DNA of 64,000 bases from an uncultured Carboxylicivirga sp. (GCA_947503525.1 CANNEA010000004.1:124001-188000); one strand, 5' to 3'; counted from the stretch's first letter, positions 35,037 through 43,669 are shown. Made by a program: numbers and translations. The notes: generated by a model not told the origin, from the sequence alone.

Positions 35037-35456
35037 CTATATGTAATACATTATTCGTTCTGACTCTTCGGAATAATGTGATCTTAAATCAGCAAGTGTA
35101 TGTTTCTTAAGCAGATTCTCATATTCATCTTTAAACCCGGTTAAAAATAATCCAACAGCTTTTTGAGAATTTGAACCTTCGGTTTCTATTTGCTTTTCCA
35201 TTTTTTCATCCAGAACTACCACCAAATCAAATAGTGATATTTCACTTAACTCCCGTGCTAAAAAGTACCCTCCTCCGGCACCTCGCTTAACATCAATCAC
35301 ACCTTTCTTTCTTAGTGCAACAGCAATAGCTTCCAAAAATTTAACTGGTAATTCTTCACGTTCTGCTACCTCGGCTACACCAACATGACCTTTTCGAGAT
35401 AAAACCGATAATGCTAATACAAATCTTAATCCGTAATAAACTTTTTTTGGAAACAT
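35037..35456 (-). CDS. Rrf2-family transcriptional regulator, probable cysteine/sulfur control
   Basis: 139 residues with a winged helix of the Rrf2 type (RFVLALSVLSRKGHVGVAEVA, LPVKFLEAIAVALRKKG, RGAGGGYFLAR). The iron-sulfur ligand cysteines of IscR are absent, which fits CymR-like sensors that bind CysK rather than a cluster. It is first in line before cysK, so a CymR-type role in cysteine control is a reasonable inference. A promoter of the Bacteroidota type lies just upstream. Confidence 0.88.
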   Translation of the reverse strand: MFPKKVYYGLRFVLALSVLSRKGHVGVAEVAEREELPVKFLEAIAVALRKKGVIDVKRGAGGGYFLARELSEISLFDLVVVLDEKMEKQIETEGSNSQKAVGLFLTGFKDEYENLLKKHTLADLRSHYSEESERIMYYI

Positions 35457-35483
35457 ATCCTACTGTTTTACTATTTTCATAGG

Positions 35484-35515
35484 CAAATATGACACAAGTA
35501 TATTAATCCACCAAA
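35484..35515 (-). promoter_or_regulatory. Promoter of the rrf2-cysK unit
   Basis: On the minus strand TTTG (35515-35512), 20 bases, then CATATTTG (35491-35484): one mismatch from the Bacteroidota consensus. The start codon is 28 bases after the -7 box. Confidence 0.55.
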
Positions 35516-35667
35516 CAATCAACAACTTTTTACTCCTACCATTTAAGTATATGATGTCTTTAGCACCTGTCTTCATGCACCTTAATGAACATTAATAAAT
35601 ATTTAACCATTCCTACTAATATAGTAGCCTATAGCAATATTTATCCTACTTATTTGATATTTTATAA

Positions 35668-36813
35668 CTAGAATGCTTCACGAATAGTGAAAAACAAGCC
35701 ATTTTCATTATGGTTGGAGAAACCATAATCAACACGAAAGTTTAACCCATCCTCAGGCAGTACCCTAAATCGAAAACCAAATCCTCCAACTACATGTAAG
35801 TCAGAAAACCAGCTTGAATTAAGATCTGGCATAACACGCCCGGTTCCGGCAAAACCAACTACACCTACTCGCCACCATAGGTGCTGCCGCAATTCTGCTT
35901 GTGTAAACCATGCATTATTATCGATATATTTATAAGGATGGGGGATCCCTCTTAGTAATTCTTTACCTCCAATACCAGGTAATTTATAAAAGGGAACACT
36001 TCCCAGCGAGGCATTAAACATGCCCTGCCAGGCCAAAATAGTTTTATCATCAGATAGAGAAAAATACTTACGCACGTCTAAAGATCCAATGGAAAATTTA
36101 TAATCACTCCCAAAGACCTTTGAATACCACAAATAAGAGCCAACAATAAACCAACCGGATGAAGGATATAATATGTCATTTCGTGTATCAAAAGCCACCA
36201 TGGGGCCAACTCCATTTAACCAACCACCGTTATAGCCGGTTATTTCCTCTGTTAATTTATCTCCTTCAATATTGGTATTCTTATTCTTATTAAAATCCAG
36301 ACGAATACCTCCATACCATTGTTTACCTATTCCTTTGGCAAAATCCATAGAAGCAGTTAAACTATTTAAGTCATATTCAGAGTACGGCTTAATTTTTTGC
36401 TCATTACCCAAGCCATAAAATTCGTCAGGCAAAAACTGATAATTTATTTTTGAAGCAAGCAACCAATTATTAGGCAGAAAGGAAAGTAAATCAAATCCTA
36501 CTTCATACATACCTGTAGTTGAAAATTGCAAGGAACCAGCTAAAGTTGTTGGACGACCACTTTCTTTATCTACAGGACTTATGCGCCAAACTGGCATAAC
36601 ACCAAGCTCTATTCCCGTTCTGGGCGAATATCCGGCAGCCGGATATAATGAAAAAGCATGCCGTCCCGTTTCCCAGGTAACCAGATCTAATACCGTTTCA
36701 ACCAATCCTGCACCTTTTGAAAAAATATTGCTTTTTAGCGTGTCACTCTCTTCTTGGGCATTAACACTAGCTGAGACGAATAAAACAAAAGCAACTGCAA
36801 GATAACGATACAT
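35668..36813 (-). CDS. BamA/D15-like outer membrane beta-barrel protein
   Basis: 381 residues. The signal peptide is residues 1-19 (MYRYLAVAFVLFVSASVNAQ). The remainder is beta-barrel with the bacterial surface antigen pattern. It includes GPMVAFDTRNDILYPSSGWF, the LPGIGGKELLRGIPH segment corresponding to the conserved RGY/RG loop, and a C-terminal strand ending in Phe. There are no POTRA domains. It begins five bases from the stop of the PLP enzyme gene. The substrate or role is unknown. Confidence 0.85.
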   Translation of the reverse strand: MYRYLAVAFVLFVSASVNAQEESDTLKSNIFSKGAGLVETVLDLVTWETGRHAFSLYPAAGYSPRTGIELGVMPVWRISPVDKESGRPTTLAGSLQFSTTGMYEVGFDLLSFLPNNWLLASKINYQFLPDEFYGLGNEQKIKPYSEYDLNSLTASMDFAKGIGKQWYGGIRLDFNKNKNTNIEGDKLTEEITGYNGGWLNGVGPMVAFDTRNDILYPSSGWFIVGSYLWYSKVFGSDYKFSIGSLDVRKYFSLSDDKTILAWQGMFNASLGSVPFYKLPGIGGKELLRGIPHPYKYIDNNAWFTQAELRQHLWWRVGVVGFAGTGRVMPDLNSSWFSDLHVVGGFGFRFRVLPEDGLNFRVDYGFSNHNENGLFFTIREAF

Positions 36814-36818
36814 ACAAT

Positions 36819-38060
36819 TTAAAAATCTAGTGCCTGGTCAAAATCTTTTAGCAAATCTTTAACATCTTCGATTCCAACCGACAAACGTAACATTGTTGAT
36901 CGAATCCCCATTTCTTCTTTCTCTGCCTCAGAAAACTCTGCATAGATAGTTGATTCCGGGTGAATAATTAAAGTCTTGTTGTCATTTAAATTAGTAGCAC
37001 GACGAATTAACTTTAATCGGTTATAAAATTTAAAACAATCTTCCTTATCCTCCAAATCAAAACTCATTACCGCTCCTGGTTTAGCCGCAAACTGTTTCTT
37101 TGCTAATTCATAACTTTTATGAGATGAAACCCCCGGGTAACTATAAGCTTTAACTTTAGGATGATTTTCAAAGAAAGCGGATAGTGCTATGCAATTTTCA
37201 ACACACCTGTCAATCCTCAGAGGCATAATATCCAGACCAAGATTCATAAAGTGAGCTGTATGCGCTGTCATAGTGCCCCCTAGATGACGAAAAACCTCTT
37301 TGCGAACCCTTGCTACCATGGCATTCTTATTGAATTTTTCAGTCCAGGAATGTAATGCCGGCAACAAACTCCAATCAAACAAACCATTATCAACTATTAC
37401 TCCACCAAAAGCTGCCGCACCACCAGAAATAAACTTAGTTGTTGACATCACCTCAATATCCACTCCAAATTTCTTTGAATCAAAAACATAAGGTGGCGTC
37501 ACTGTACTGTCTGTTACTACGACAATATTATTGCTTTTAGCCAATTTTGATAAAGCCTCAATATCTACAATTTCCAATTGTGGATTAGTAATGGTCTCGA
37601 AAAAGTACACCCGGGTTTTATCATCCGTAGTGTTTTGGACATCTTCAAGATTGGTCATATCCGCAAATCTAACTTCAATCCCCAGGGAAGGTAAGGTCTG
37701 ATTTAAAAGTGCATATGAATGTCCAAATAAATGATTCGAAGCAACTATGTTACCACCATTTTCAACCAAACTAATCAACACATTAGATATTGCCGCCATA
37801 CCCGAAGCTAAAGCAACCACTGCATGCGCACCTGTCACAGTCTTCATTTTATGCTCGAAATATTCAACCGTTGGATTCGAAGTCCTGGAATAAGCATGAG
37901 CTACGGTCTTACCCGAAAACACTTCCGCTATGGATTCAGCACTTTCAAATTCGTAAGCCACACCATCATATACAGGCATATGAAGTGCATTATAGGCATC
38001 CTTTTTGGGATAGGGAGTATGTAGAGATTGGGTTATAAAACCTTTTTTGTTTTTGTCCAT
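36819..38060 (-). CDS. Cys/Met-metabolism PLP enzyme (O-acetylhomoserine sulfhydrylase / cystathionine gamma-synthase type)
   Basis: 413 residues of fold type I. Visible features are YSRTSNPTVEYFEHKM (PLP phosphate contact), ALASGMAAISNVL, TDSTVTPPYVF, and the Schiff-base lysine in STTKFISGGAAAFGG. These enzymes exchange or eliminate sulfur groups on homoserine or methionine derivatives. Among them MetY-like sulfhydrylases and methionine gamma-lyases cannot be separated by eye. The nearby sulfide-producing cys genes favour direct sulfhydrylation. Confidence 0.85.
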   Translation of the reverse strand: MDKNKKGFITQSLHTPYPKKDAYNALHMPVYDGVAYEFESAESIAEVFSGKTVAHAYSRTSNPTVEYFEHKMKTVTGAHAVVALASGMAAISNVLISLVENGGNIVASNHLFGHSYALLNQTLPSLGIEVRFADMTNLEDVQNTTDDKTRVYFFETITNPQLEIVDIEALSKLAKSNNIVVVTDSTVTPPYVFDSKKFGVDIEVMSTTKFISGGAAAFGGVIVDNGLFDWSLLPALHSWTEKFNKNAMVARVRKEVFRHLGGTMTAHTAHFMNLGLDIMPLRIDRCVENCIALSAFFENHPKVKAYSYPGVSSHKSYELAKKQFAAKPGAVMSFDLEDKEDCFKFYNRLKLIRRATNLNDNKTLIIHPESTIYAEFSEAEKEEMGIRSTMLRLSVGIEDVKDLLKDFDQALDF

Positions 38061-38117
38061 CGATTAAATGCTTTGATAGATTTAGGGCAAAAATAAATAT
38101 TTAAACGAACTATTAAC

Positions 38118-38546
38118 TTAACGCATTGCTTTTACTTCGGCTGAAGTTATTTCATCGCCTTCATTCTTAAAACCCGATCTTAAATAATTCAATAATTTAG
38201 CAATTTCAGCATCAGGCAAATTCCGATAGCTTGCCATAACTCCATTGTAAATTTCTCCATTCACCTCAATCTCACCCGACATACCGTCAAGCACTATTTT
38301 AATCAGTTCATTTTTATCGCCCGAAACCACTTTATTATCAGCCAATGGAGGATACATTCCCGGAACTCCACCTGCATCACGCTGATGACAAGACATACAA
38401 TGCTTTTTATAGGCTAATTCTCCGGGATGCTTTTTACTGGTTTGTACCTGAGCAACATCGCCGGCATTCGATTGCTGATTTTTCGCCTTCTTCTGACCAC
38501 AAGAAACTAAGATGAGTATTAAAAACAGACTATAAAATATTTTCAT
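38118..38546 (-). CDS. Lipoprotein class I cytochrome c
   Basis: 142 residues from the ATG at 38546. The frame is open 19 codons further, but this start gives a proper lipoprotein signal ending LVSC (Cys16). The haem-binding CMSCH lies at residues 50-54, followed by GVPGMYPPLADNKV and a later MASYR methionine that can be the axial ligand. It is probably anchored in the periplasm as an electron carrier. It is unrelated to the neighbouring sulfur genes by sequence. Confidence 0.88.
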   Translation of the reverse strand: MKIFYSLFLILILVSCGQKKAKNQQSNAGDVAQVQTSKKHPGELAYKKHCMSCHQRDAGGVPGMYPPLADNKVVSGDKNELIKIVLDGMSGEIEVNGEIYNGVMASYRNLPDAEIAKLLNYLRSGFKNEGDEITSAEVKAMR

Positions 38547-38751
38547 TTTACTACTTAATTTTAATGATATAATTGAATTAGTATACGTTTTCAATACATT
38601 CAAACAAACAAGTGATTAAAACGTTCCAAGCAAGCCAAAGTTTATAGATATATTTATGAGGGAAATAAATATCTCGATTTAAGCTTCTCTTATTTTTTGA
38701 TGATGAAATAAATTGCCAATTAAGAAAGTAACTAAAGCAGCTCTTTTTTCG

Positions 38752-38759
38752 TACTTTTG
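38752..38759 (+). promoter_or_regulatory. -7 box upstream of the pRiA4-like gene
   Basis: TACTTTTG fits TAnnTTTG and lies 40 bases before the ATG at 38799. No convincing -33 box is present. Confidence 0.4.
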
Positions 38760-38798
38760 CCAGTCAGCTTTAATTACAACCATTTTTTATACAATTTT

Positions 38799-39335
38799 AT
38801 GATAGTTTATTTAAGAATTCTATCGGATGAGATAAATGATTTTGTGAAGGAGATTGCCATTGATGACAATCAAACCTTTGGAGATTTGCACAACTTCATT
38901 CAGGAAATACTAAAATACGATGCCACACAAATGGCTTCGTTCTTCACCACTGATAAAGAATGGAATAAGGAAATGGAAATCACCCTTTTTGATATGACAG
39001 ATGGCGAATCAAACAGCCTAAGGGTGATGCAAGAAACAATTATTACTGAATATATCTACGAGATCGGTCAACGCCTACTGTATGTATTTGATTTCTTTTC
39101 AGAACGTGCTTTTTTCATGGAAGTTGTAAAAACTGCCGAAGGCAATCTTGATAAAGCAATGTGCTATAGAAACGAAGGAAGCACCCCTGATCAAATAAAA
39201 ATTGGTGATCTAACAGGTAATCTGCAGAAAGAAAAGATGGACTGGCATGACGATGAATTTGACGGTTCTCTTAATACTTTAGATTTTAAATCCCTAGAAG
39301 ACATCGATTTGGATAGCGAAAATCTTGGCTACTAA
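38799..39335 (+). CDS. pRiA4_ORF3-like (IS1096 passenger TnpR-like) family protein
   Basis: 178 residues from the ATG at 38799; an in-frame start 14 codons earlier overlaps the promoter -7 box and is rejected. The fold family is suggested by VYLRILSDEINDFVKEI, TFGDLHNFIQEILKYD and LYVFDFFSERAFFMEVV. The C-terminus is very acidic. The family name reflects plasmid and IS copies, but chromosomal members are common and of unknown role. It is followed by miaA after 16 bases. Confidence 0.7.
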   Translation: MIVYLRILSDEINDFVKEIAIDDNQTFGDLHNFIQEILKYDATQMASFFTTDKEWNKEMEITLFDMTDGESNSLRVMQETIITEYIYEIGQRLLYVFDFFSERAFFMEVVKTAEGNLDKAMCYRNEGSTPDQIKIGDLTGNLQKEKMDWHDDEFDGSLNTLDFKSLEDIDLDSENLGY

Positions 39336-39351
39336 ACAAACCCACGAAACA

Positions 39352-40260
39352 ATGACAAAAACCCTCGTGGTATTAGTTGGCCCAACCGGTATTGGCAAAA
39401 CAGACACAAGCTTAAAACTTGCCCAACACCTACAAACTGAAATAATATCGGCAGATAGTCGTCAGATTTATAAAGAACTTAAAATAGGCACTGCAGCACC
39501 AACTGAAGAACAATTATCAATTGTCCAACATCACATGGTAGCTACTCATTCTGTCGAGGATTATTACAATGCCTGGCAATTCGAACAGGATGTACTAAAA
39601 CTAAGTAACTCACTTTTTAAAACTCACAACAGCCTTGTTCTTACAGGTGGATCAATGATGTATGTGGACGCCGTATGTACCGGAATAGACGATCTTCCAA
39701 CCATCGATCCTGAATTAAGACAGGAAGTTATGGACCTCTATGATAAAGAAGGCTTAGAAGCCATAAGGCGTCAACTAAAAATGTTGGATCCTGAATTTTA
39801 CAATCAGGTTGACTTAAAAAACCACAAACGTGTTATGCATGCACTTGAAGTGTGCCTGATGACCGGCAAACCATACAGTTCATTAAGAACAAATTCCGCC
39901 AGAAAACGCCCTTTTAACATCGTAAAAATTGGCCTTGACATGGATCGTGAAGAATTGTATTCCAGGATCAATATACGGGTAGATCAGATGGTAAAGGATG
40001 GACTGTTTGAAGAAGCCAAACAATTTTATCATTTAAAAGGCGAAAACGCATTAAACACCGTTGGCTATAAAGAAATATTTGCACATTGGGATGGCGAATA
40101 CGATTCGAAGACAGCCATCGATCTTATCAAACGCAATTCAAGAAGATATGCCAAAAGGCAATTATCGTGGTTTAGACGTGATAAAAACATGCATTGGTTT
40201 CACCCCAATGATGTCGCGGAAATTATTAAATTTGTAGAATTACAATTAAACATTGTTTAA
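39352..40260 (+). CDS. miaA: tRNA dimethylallyltransferase
   Basis: 302 residues. It transfers a prenyl group to A37 of tRNAs reading UNN codons. The P-loop GPTGIGKT is at the N-terminus, followed by ISADSRQIYKELKIGT, LTGGSMMYVDAV and KNHKRVMHALEV, with FRRDKNMHWF near the end. The ATG at 39352 is preferred to a TTG nine codons upstream that overlaps the preceding gene. Length is typical. A large-loop hairpin with a T-run follows. Confidence 0.95.
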   Translation: MTKTLVVLVGPTGIGKTDTSLKLAQHLQTEIISADSRQIYKELKIGTAAPTEEQLSIVQHHMVATHSVEDYYNAWQFEQDVLKLSNSLFKTHNSLVLTGGSMMYVDAVCTGIDDLPTIDPELRQEVMDLYDKEGLEAIRRQLKMLDPEFYNQVDLKNHKRVMHALEVCLMTGKPYSSLRTNSARKRPFNIVKIGLDMDREELYSRINIRVDQMVKDGLFEEAKQFYHLKGENALNTVGYKEIFAHWDGEYDSKTAIDLIKRNSRRYAKRQLSWFRRDKNMHWFHPNDVAEIIKFVELQLNIV

Positions 40261-40262
40261 CC

Positions 40263-40323
40263 CACCGGGCCATTTTTTCGCTTAGCTTTGCTCGCGGTTT
40301 ACACTATAGGCCCGGTGTTTTTT
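40263..40323 (+). terminator. Terminator after miaA
   Basis: CACCGGGCC (40263-40271) pairs with GGCCCGGTG (40309-40317), followed by TTTTTT. The 37-base loop is unusually long. The Nudix gene ATG lies seven bases beyond the T-run. Confidence 0.6.
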
Positions 40324-40329
40324 CTTCCC

Positions 40330-40782
40330 ATGAGCTATCCTTCACCATTCAACATCAGAGTATACGGTATTTTAATCAACACTAATAACGAAGTTTTAAT
40401 TAGTGATGAATATCGCATGGATATGTATATGACAAAATTCCCCGGTGGAGGAATGGAATATGGAGAAGGAACAATCGACTGCCTGAAACGAGAATTTAAA
40501 GAAGAACTCAATGTAGAGGTAGATATTGAAAATCACTTTTATACCACCGACTATTTCCAGGCTGCACAGTTCTTTGATAACATACAGCTTATAAGCATTT
40601 ACTATTTAGTCCGCACCAAATCATTTGACCAGATAACAACAACACAAAGAAAATTTGATTTTGAAGCGATTGAAGGTAAGCAGGCTTTTCGATGGCTTAA
40701 ATTAAACGAATTACAGATCGAAGACTTTACCTTTCCCATTGATCAAAAGGTCGTTCAATTACTACACGAATCTATAAGGTAG
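40330..40782 (+). CDS. Nudix hydrolase
   Basis: 150 residues from the ATG at 40330; an upstream TTG would put the start inside the terminator hairpin. The Nudix box is complete: Gly40, Glu46, then REFKEE (54-59) with the Mg-binding glutamates. It hydrolyses a nucleoside diphosphate linked to some other moiety; the substrate cannot be deduced. Its 3' end overlaps the convergent methyltransferase gene by 11 bases. Confidence 0.88.
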   Translation: MSYPSPFNIRVYGILINTNNEVLISDEYRMDMYMTKFPGGGMEYGEGTIDCLKREFKEELNVEVDIENHFYTTDYFQAAQFFDNIQLISIYYLVRTKSFDQITTTQRKFDFEAIEGKQAFRWLKLNELQIEDFTFPIDQKVVQLLHESIR

Positions 40783-41494
40783 CCTCAACAACCAGGTGAA
40801 AAGAAGATGCATTAAACTCAGAACGATTAAACGCTCCATAACAATTCACCTCACTAAACAAATCGTTTAAAGGCCCATTCATCCACGAATGCAATAAAGG
40901 AAGAAGCACAACACTACTTTCTGTGACTGTTTCGAGCCCCGCACTCAGAATTGTATTAAAATCTATTTTACCATCCAGACGATGAATATAATTACGAACA
41001 AATTTATAATTGTTGGTTTCGATGGTAGGCAAATGGTCAAGCTTATCTTTTAATACACGATCATAATTGACAATCTGAAACATAAACTTACCACCTGGCT
41101 TTAAACGTTTTGACACATTCCAAAACACAGATAGTACATCTGCTTCGTCAGGCAAATGAACCAAAGTATTACCAAAGCATAGAATGGCATCAAATTGAAG
41201 CTTGGAATAATCATCTGCAATCTTCAACATATCGCCCTGTCGAAACTGCAGATCCAAAGCCTGTGGTCTTTTCTCTTCTGCCTTAGCAATCATTTCTTTA
41301 TCAAAATCAAATCCTCTCACTTTAGCACTTCGTCGGGCCATAGCAATGGACAAAGAACCAGTGCCACATCCCATGTCCAAAACAAGCTTTTGTGATAAAC
41401 TACCACCTAAAGCAGCCTGAACAAAATTAAGTTGATTTTCATTCAGAGGAAACAACTCATCATATGCATTTGCAATACGGCTATAGAACTCCAT
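40772..41494 (-). CDS. Class I SAM-dependent methyltransferase
   Basis: 240 residues. SAM-binding motif I is LVLDMGCGTGSLSIAMA, motif II has the acidic FDFDKEMI, and motif III is DAILCFGNTLVHL. The C-terminal half holds a substrate lid with no family-specific signature. It is coupled to the glycosyltransferase gene: its ATG shares one base with that gene's stop codon. The acceptor is unknown, possibly a glycolipid or small molecule. Confidence 0.88.
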   Translation of the reverse strand: MEFYSRIANAYDELFPLNENQLNFVQAALGGSLSQKLVLDMGCGTGSLSIAMARRSAKVRGFDFDKEMIAKAEEKRPQALDLQFRQGDMLKIADDYSKLQFDAILCFGNTLVHLPDEADVLSVFWNVSKRLKPGGKFMFQIVNYDRVLKDKLDHLPTIETNNYKFVRNYIHRLDGKIDFNTILSAGLETVTESSVVLLPLLHSWMNGPLNDLFSEVNCYGAFNRSEFNASSFHLVVEATL

Positions 41495-42444
41495 TAATCG
41501 ATATTTTCAGAAATATGATACTTATTTCGATCCGATCCACTTCGCGCCACCAATTCGGCCAGGAAACCAGCTAAAAACAATTGTGTTCCAATAACCATGC
41601 ACGAAAGAGCAATATAGAAATACGGACTATCCGTTACCAATTGAGCAGAAATCTTATTATAAACATACCATAGCTTTTTGGCCCCAAGGTAAAAGGCAGA
41701 ACCAAAACCTACAATAAACATTAGTGTTCCCAATCCACCAAATAGGTGCATAGGACGCTTGCCAAATTTAGAAATAAAGGTTACCGACAAAAGATCCAAA
41801 AAACCTTTAATCGTGCGTTCAATACCAAACTTTGAAACACCATACTTTCGTTCCTGATGCTGCACAACCTTTTCGCCAATCCGATCAAAGCCAGCTTGTT
41901 TGGCTATTAAAGGAATATAACGATGCATTTCACCGTAGACCTCTATGTTCTTGACGACTTCATTTTTGTAGGCTTTTAAGCCACAATTGAAATCATGCAA
42001 TTTAATTCCCGATACCCATCTAACCGTACGATTAAATAACTTGCTCGGTAAAGTTTTACCAATGGGATCATAACGCTTCTTTTTCCAACCACTAACAATA
42101 TGGTAATTCTTATCATTTACCATTTGCATCAATCCGGGAATTTCTTCGGGACTATCCTGCAAATCAGCATCCATAGTTATGACCACATCACCTTTAGCTG
42201 CGTCAAAACCGCAATATAAAGCAGCAGACTTGCCATAGTTGCGTCGGAAACGAATACCACGAACCATTGCATTATCAACTTTAAGCTGACGCACTACTTC
42301 CCATGAAGTATCAACACTTCCATCATCTACAAACAACACTTCATAAGAACAATCCAGCGGGTCAACAACCCGCCGGATCCAACTTAATAATTCTTTTAAC
42401 GATTCTTCTTCGTTATATAATGGTACTAAAATCGATAAATCCAT
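41494..42444 (-). CDS. Family 2 glycosyltransferase with two C-terminal membrane helices (GtrB/DPM1-like)
   Basis: 316 residues from the ATG at 42444, directly after the DUF4199 stop; eight further codons upstream are open. The GT-A domain has SILVPLYNEEESL, VDDGSVDTSW and MDADLQDSPEEI (the DxD-type metal site). Two transmembrane segments follow from about residue 235. Relatives transfer a sugar from a nucleotide donor to polyprenyl phosphate or modify lipids. It is translationally coupled to the methyltransferase. Confidence 0.9.
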   Translation of the reverse strand: MDLSILVPLYNEEESLKELLSWIRRVVDPLDCSYEVLFVDDGSVDTSWEVVRQLKVDNAMVRGIRFRRNYGKSAALYCGFDAAKGDVVITMDADLQDSPEEIPGLMQMVNDKNYHIVSGWKKKRYDPIGKTLPSKLFNRTVRWVSGIKLHDFNCGLKAYKNEVVKNIEVYGEMHRYIPLIAKQAGFDRIGEKVVQHQERKYGVSKFGIERTIKGFLDLLSVTFISKFGKRPMHLFGGLGTLMFIVGFGSAFYLGAKKLWYVYNKISAQLVTDSPYFYIALSCMVIGTQLFLAGFLAELVARSGSDRNKYHISENID

Positions 42445-42445
42445 A

Positions 42446-42982
42446 TTATTCTTCAGCCTGTTCTTCAAAAAGTGGTTTCTCTTTTTTGAAGATGGCCGCT
42501 AAGATAAGTGAAATAATAATCCCTCCAATAGCGGACATTAAAACACCCATAAGAGCCATTGCTGTTGGATTAACAAACATCCTTGTCATTTTCTCCACCA
42601 TTTCCATATTACCTTCGATTTCAGGATTTTTTTGAATAGCCTCATCAAGCGACTTTTCTACAATCTGTTCTACTAATCCTGGATCAACGAACTTAAAAAG
42701 CACAAAGGTAAAAAGTGAAGAAACAATACCTCCGATAAGAAAAGTTACAAATCCCAATCCAACACCTTGTTTGTATGCAAGATACCCGCCATTCTGCTTA
42801 TCTCTGAAATTAATCATCACCCAGCTAACGAATACAATAGAGATTGCAAGAGATATCCAGGAAACATAACTTTCACCAACTAAGCCGGCGAAATAGATGA
42901 TCAATGTAAATACAACTGAAATTAAGCCAAGATATACACCATAGGTCATACCTGCTTTAGAACTTGATACTGATTTATCCAT
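42446..42982 (-). CDS. DUF4199 membrane protein
   Basis: 178 residues with four hydrophobic helices. It fits DUF4199, a family frequent in Bacteroidota and of unknown function: GVYLGLISVVFTLIIY, YLAYKQGVGLGFVTFLIGG and the amphipathic acidic segment before the last helix. It heads the cluster with the glycosyltransferase and methyltransferase, as is common in this phylum. Confidence 0.88.
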   Translation of the reverse strand: MDKSVSSSKAGMTYGVYLGLISVVFTLIIYFAGLVGESYVSWISLAISIVFVSWVMINFRDKQNGGYLAYKQGVGLGFVTFLIGGIVSSLFTFVLFKFVDPGLVEQIVEKSLDEAIQKNPEIEGNMEMVEKMTRMFVNPTAMALMGVLMSAIGGIIISLILAAIFKKEKPLFEEQAEE

Positions 42983-43141
42983 ATTTTTGGGTTTTAAATT
43001 ATAATTGATCTAAAAATACAAATATCCTTGGAATACTCCACCTGAGGAAGGAATTATTGCATGCTATCATTTTTTTTGAAATTTTTTGTTTTTCATTTTC
43101 ACACATTTACGCATTAATCAAGAAAAAAGTGCGAAATAATA

Positions 43142-43172
43142 TTTGCACGCAAAGGTTTTTCTTATACTTTTG
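43142..43172 (+). promoter_or_regulatory. Promoter of the SRP RNA gene
   Basis: TTTG (43142-43145), 19 bases, TACTTTTG (43165-43172): a perfect Bacteroidota promoter. Transcription should begin near 43180, about ten bases before the SRP RNA. Confidence 0.75.
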
Positions 43173-43190
43173 CATCCGCAATCACAAAGA

Positions 43191-43289
43191 CGGGTAAGTC
43201 CCATACGACTAGCTCCCGTTGAACTCCCCCAGGGCCTGGCGGCAGCAAGGGTAGACGGTTGTAGCAGTGCGATATGGGTAGCTTACCCA
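43191..43289 (+). ncRNA. ffs: Small bacterial signal recognition particle RNA (4.5S type)
   Basis: About 99 bases. GGGTAAG (43192-43198) pairs with CTTACCC (43282-43288). The conserved domain IV reads CCCCAGG...GCC-TGGC-GGC-AGCAAGGGTAG. The asymmetric-loop AGCA and following bases match the SRP consensus that binds Ffh. The apical tetraloop is TGGC instead of the common GGAA. It is followed directly by tRNA-Thr. Confidence 0.85.
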
Positions 43290-43292
43290 CCC

Positions 43293-43366
43293 GCCTGTGT
43301 AGCTCAGCTGGCTAGAGCAGCTGATTTGTAATCAGCAGGTCGGGGGTTCGAGTCCCTCCACAGGCT
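43293..43366 (+). tRNA. tRNA-Thr (anticodon TGT), copy 1
   Basis: Complete cloverleaf: acceptor GCCTGTG/CACAGGC, anticodon stem CTGAT/ATCAG with loop TTTGTAA, and T arm GGTTCGAGTCC. CCA follows in the DNA at 43367-43369. Confidence 0.95.
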
Positions 43367-43418
43367 CCAGATAACCAAAGGGTTATTCGGAAAGAATTAA
43401 AATTTTGAAATTACAGTT

Positions 43419-43501
43419 GGGGAGATACCAAAGCGGCCAACTGGGACGGACTGTAACTCCGTTGACTTATGTCTTCGCAGGTTCGAATCCTGCTCTCCCC
43501 A
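43419..43501 (+). tRNA. tRNA-Tyr (anticodon GTA)
   Basis: 83 bases with a long variable arm, as usual for tRNA-Tyr. The acceptor is GGGGAGA/TCTCCCC, the anticodon lies in CTGTAAC, and the T arm is GGTTCGAATCC. Confidence 0.95.
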
Positions 43502-43508
43502 CATTTTT

Positions 43509-43582
43509 GCCTGTGTAGCTCAGCTGGCTAGAGCAGCTGATTTGTAATCAGCAGGTCGGGGGTTCGAGTCCCTCCACAGGCT
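43509..43582 (+). tRNA. tRNA-Thr (anticodon TGT), copy 2
   Basis: Identical over all 74 bases to the copy at 43293, but without an encoded CCA. It is followed by a CTCTC/GAGAG hairpin. Confidence 0.95.
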
Positions 43583-43620
43583 CTCTTTTTTGAGAGAGTG
43601 GCAAAAGTGAAACTGTTATT

Positions 43621-43661
43621 GCGAAAGTAGCTCATCCCGATAGCTATCGGGAGATAGAGCA
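43621..43661 (+). pseudogene. Truncated tRNA-Gly 5' copy interrupted by a palindrome
   Basis: GCGAAAGTAGCTCA (43621-43634) and GATAGAGCA (43653-43661) equal the first part of the intact tRNA-Gly 49 bases downstream. The D-loop GTT is replaced by the 18-base palindrome TCCCGATAGCTATCGGGA (43635-43652). The anticodon and 3' half are missing, so no functional tRNA is made. Confidence 0.8.
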
Positions 43662-43669
43662 AACACTTT

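Noticed and set aside
39325-39351. TTG start for miaA
   Set aside because: It overlaps the preceding gene; an ATG at 39352 gives the normal MiaA N-terminus just before the P-loop.
43621-43668. A functional or split tRNA-Gly at the palindrome
   Set aside because: The anticodon arm, T arm and 3' acceptor strand are absent; only about 23 tRNA bases remain.
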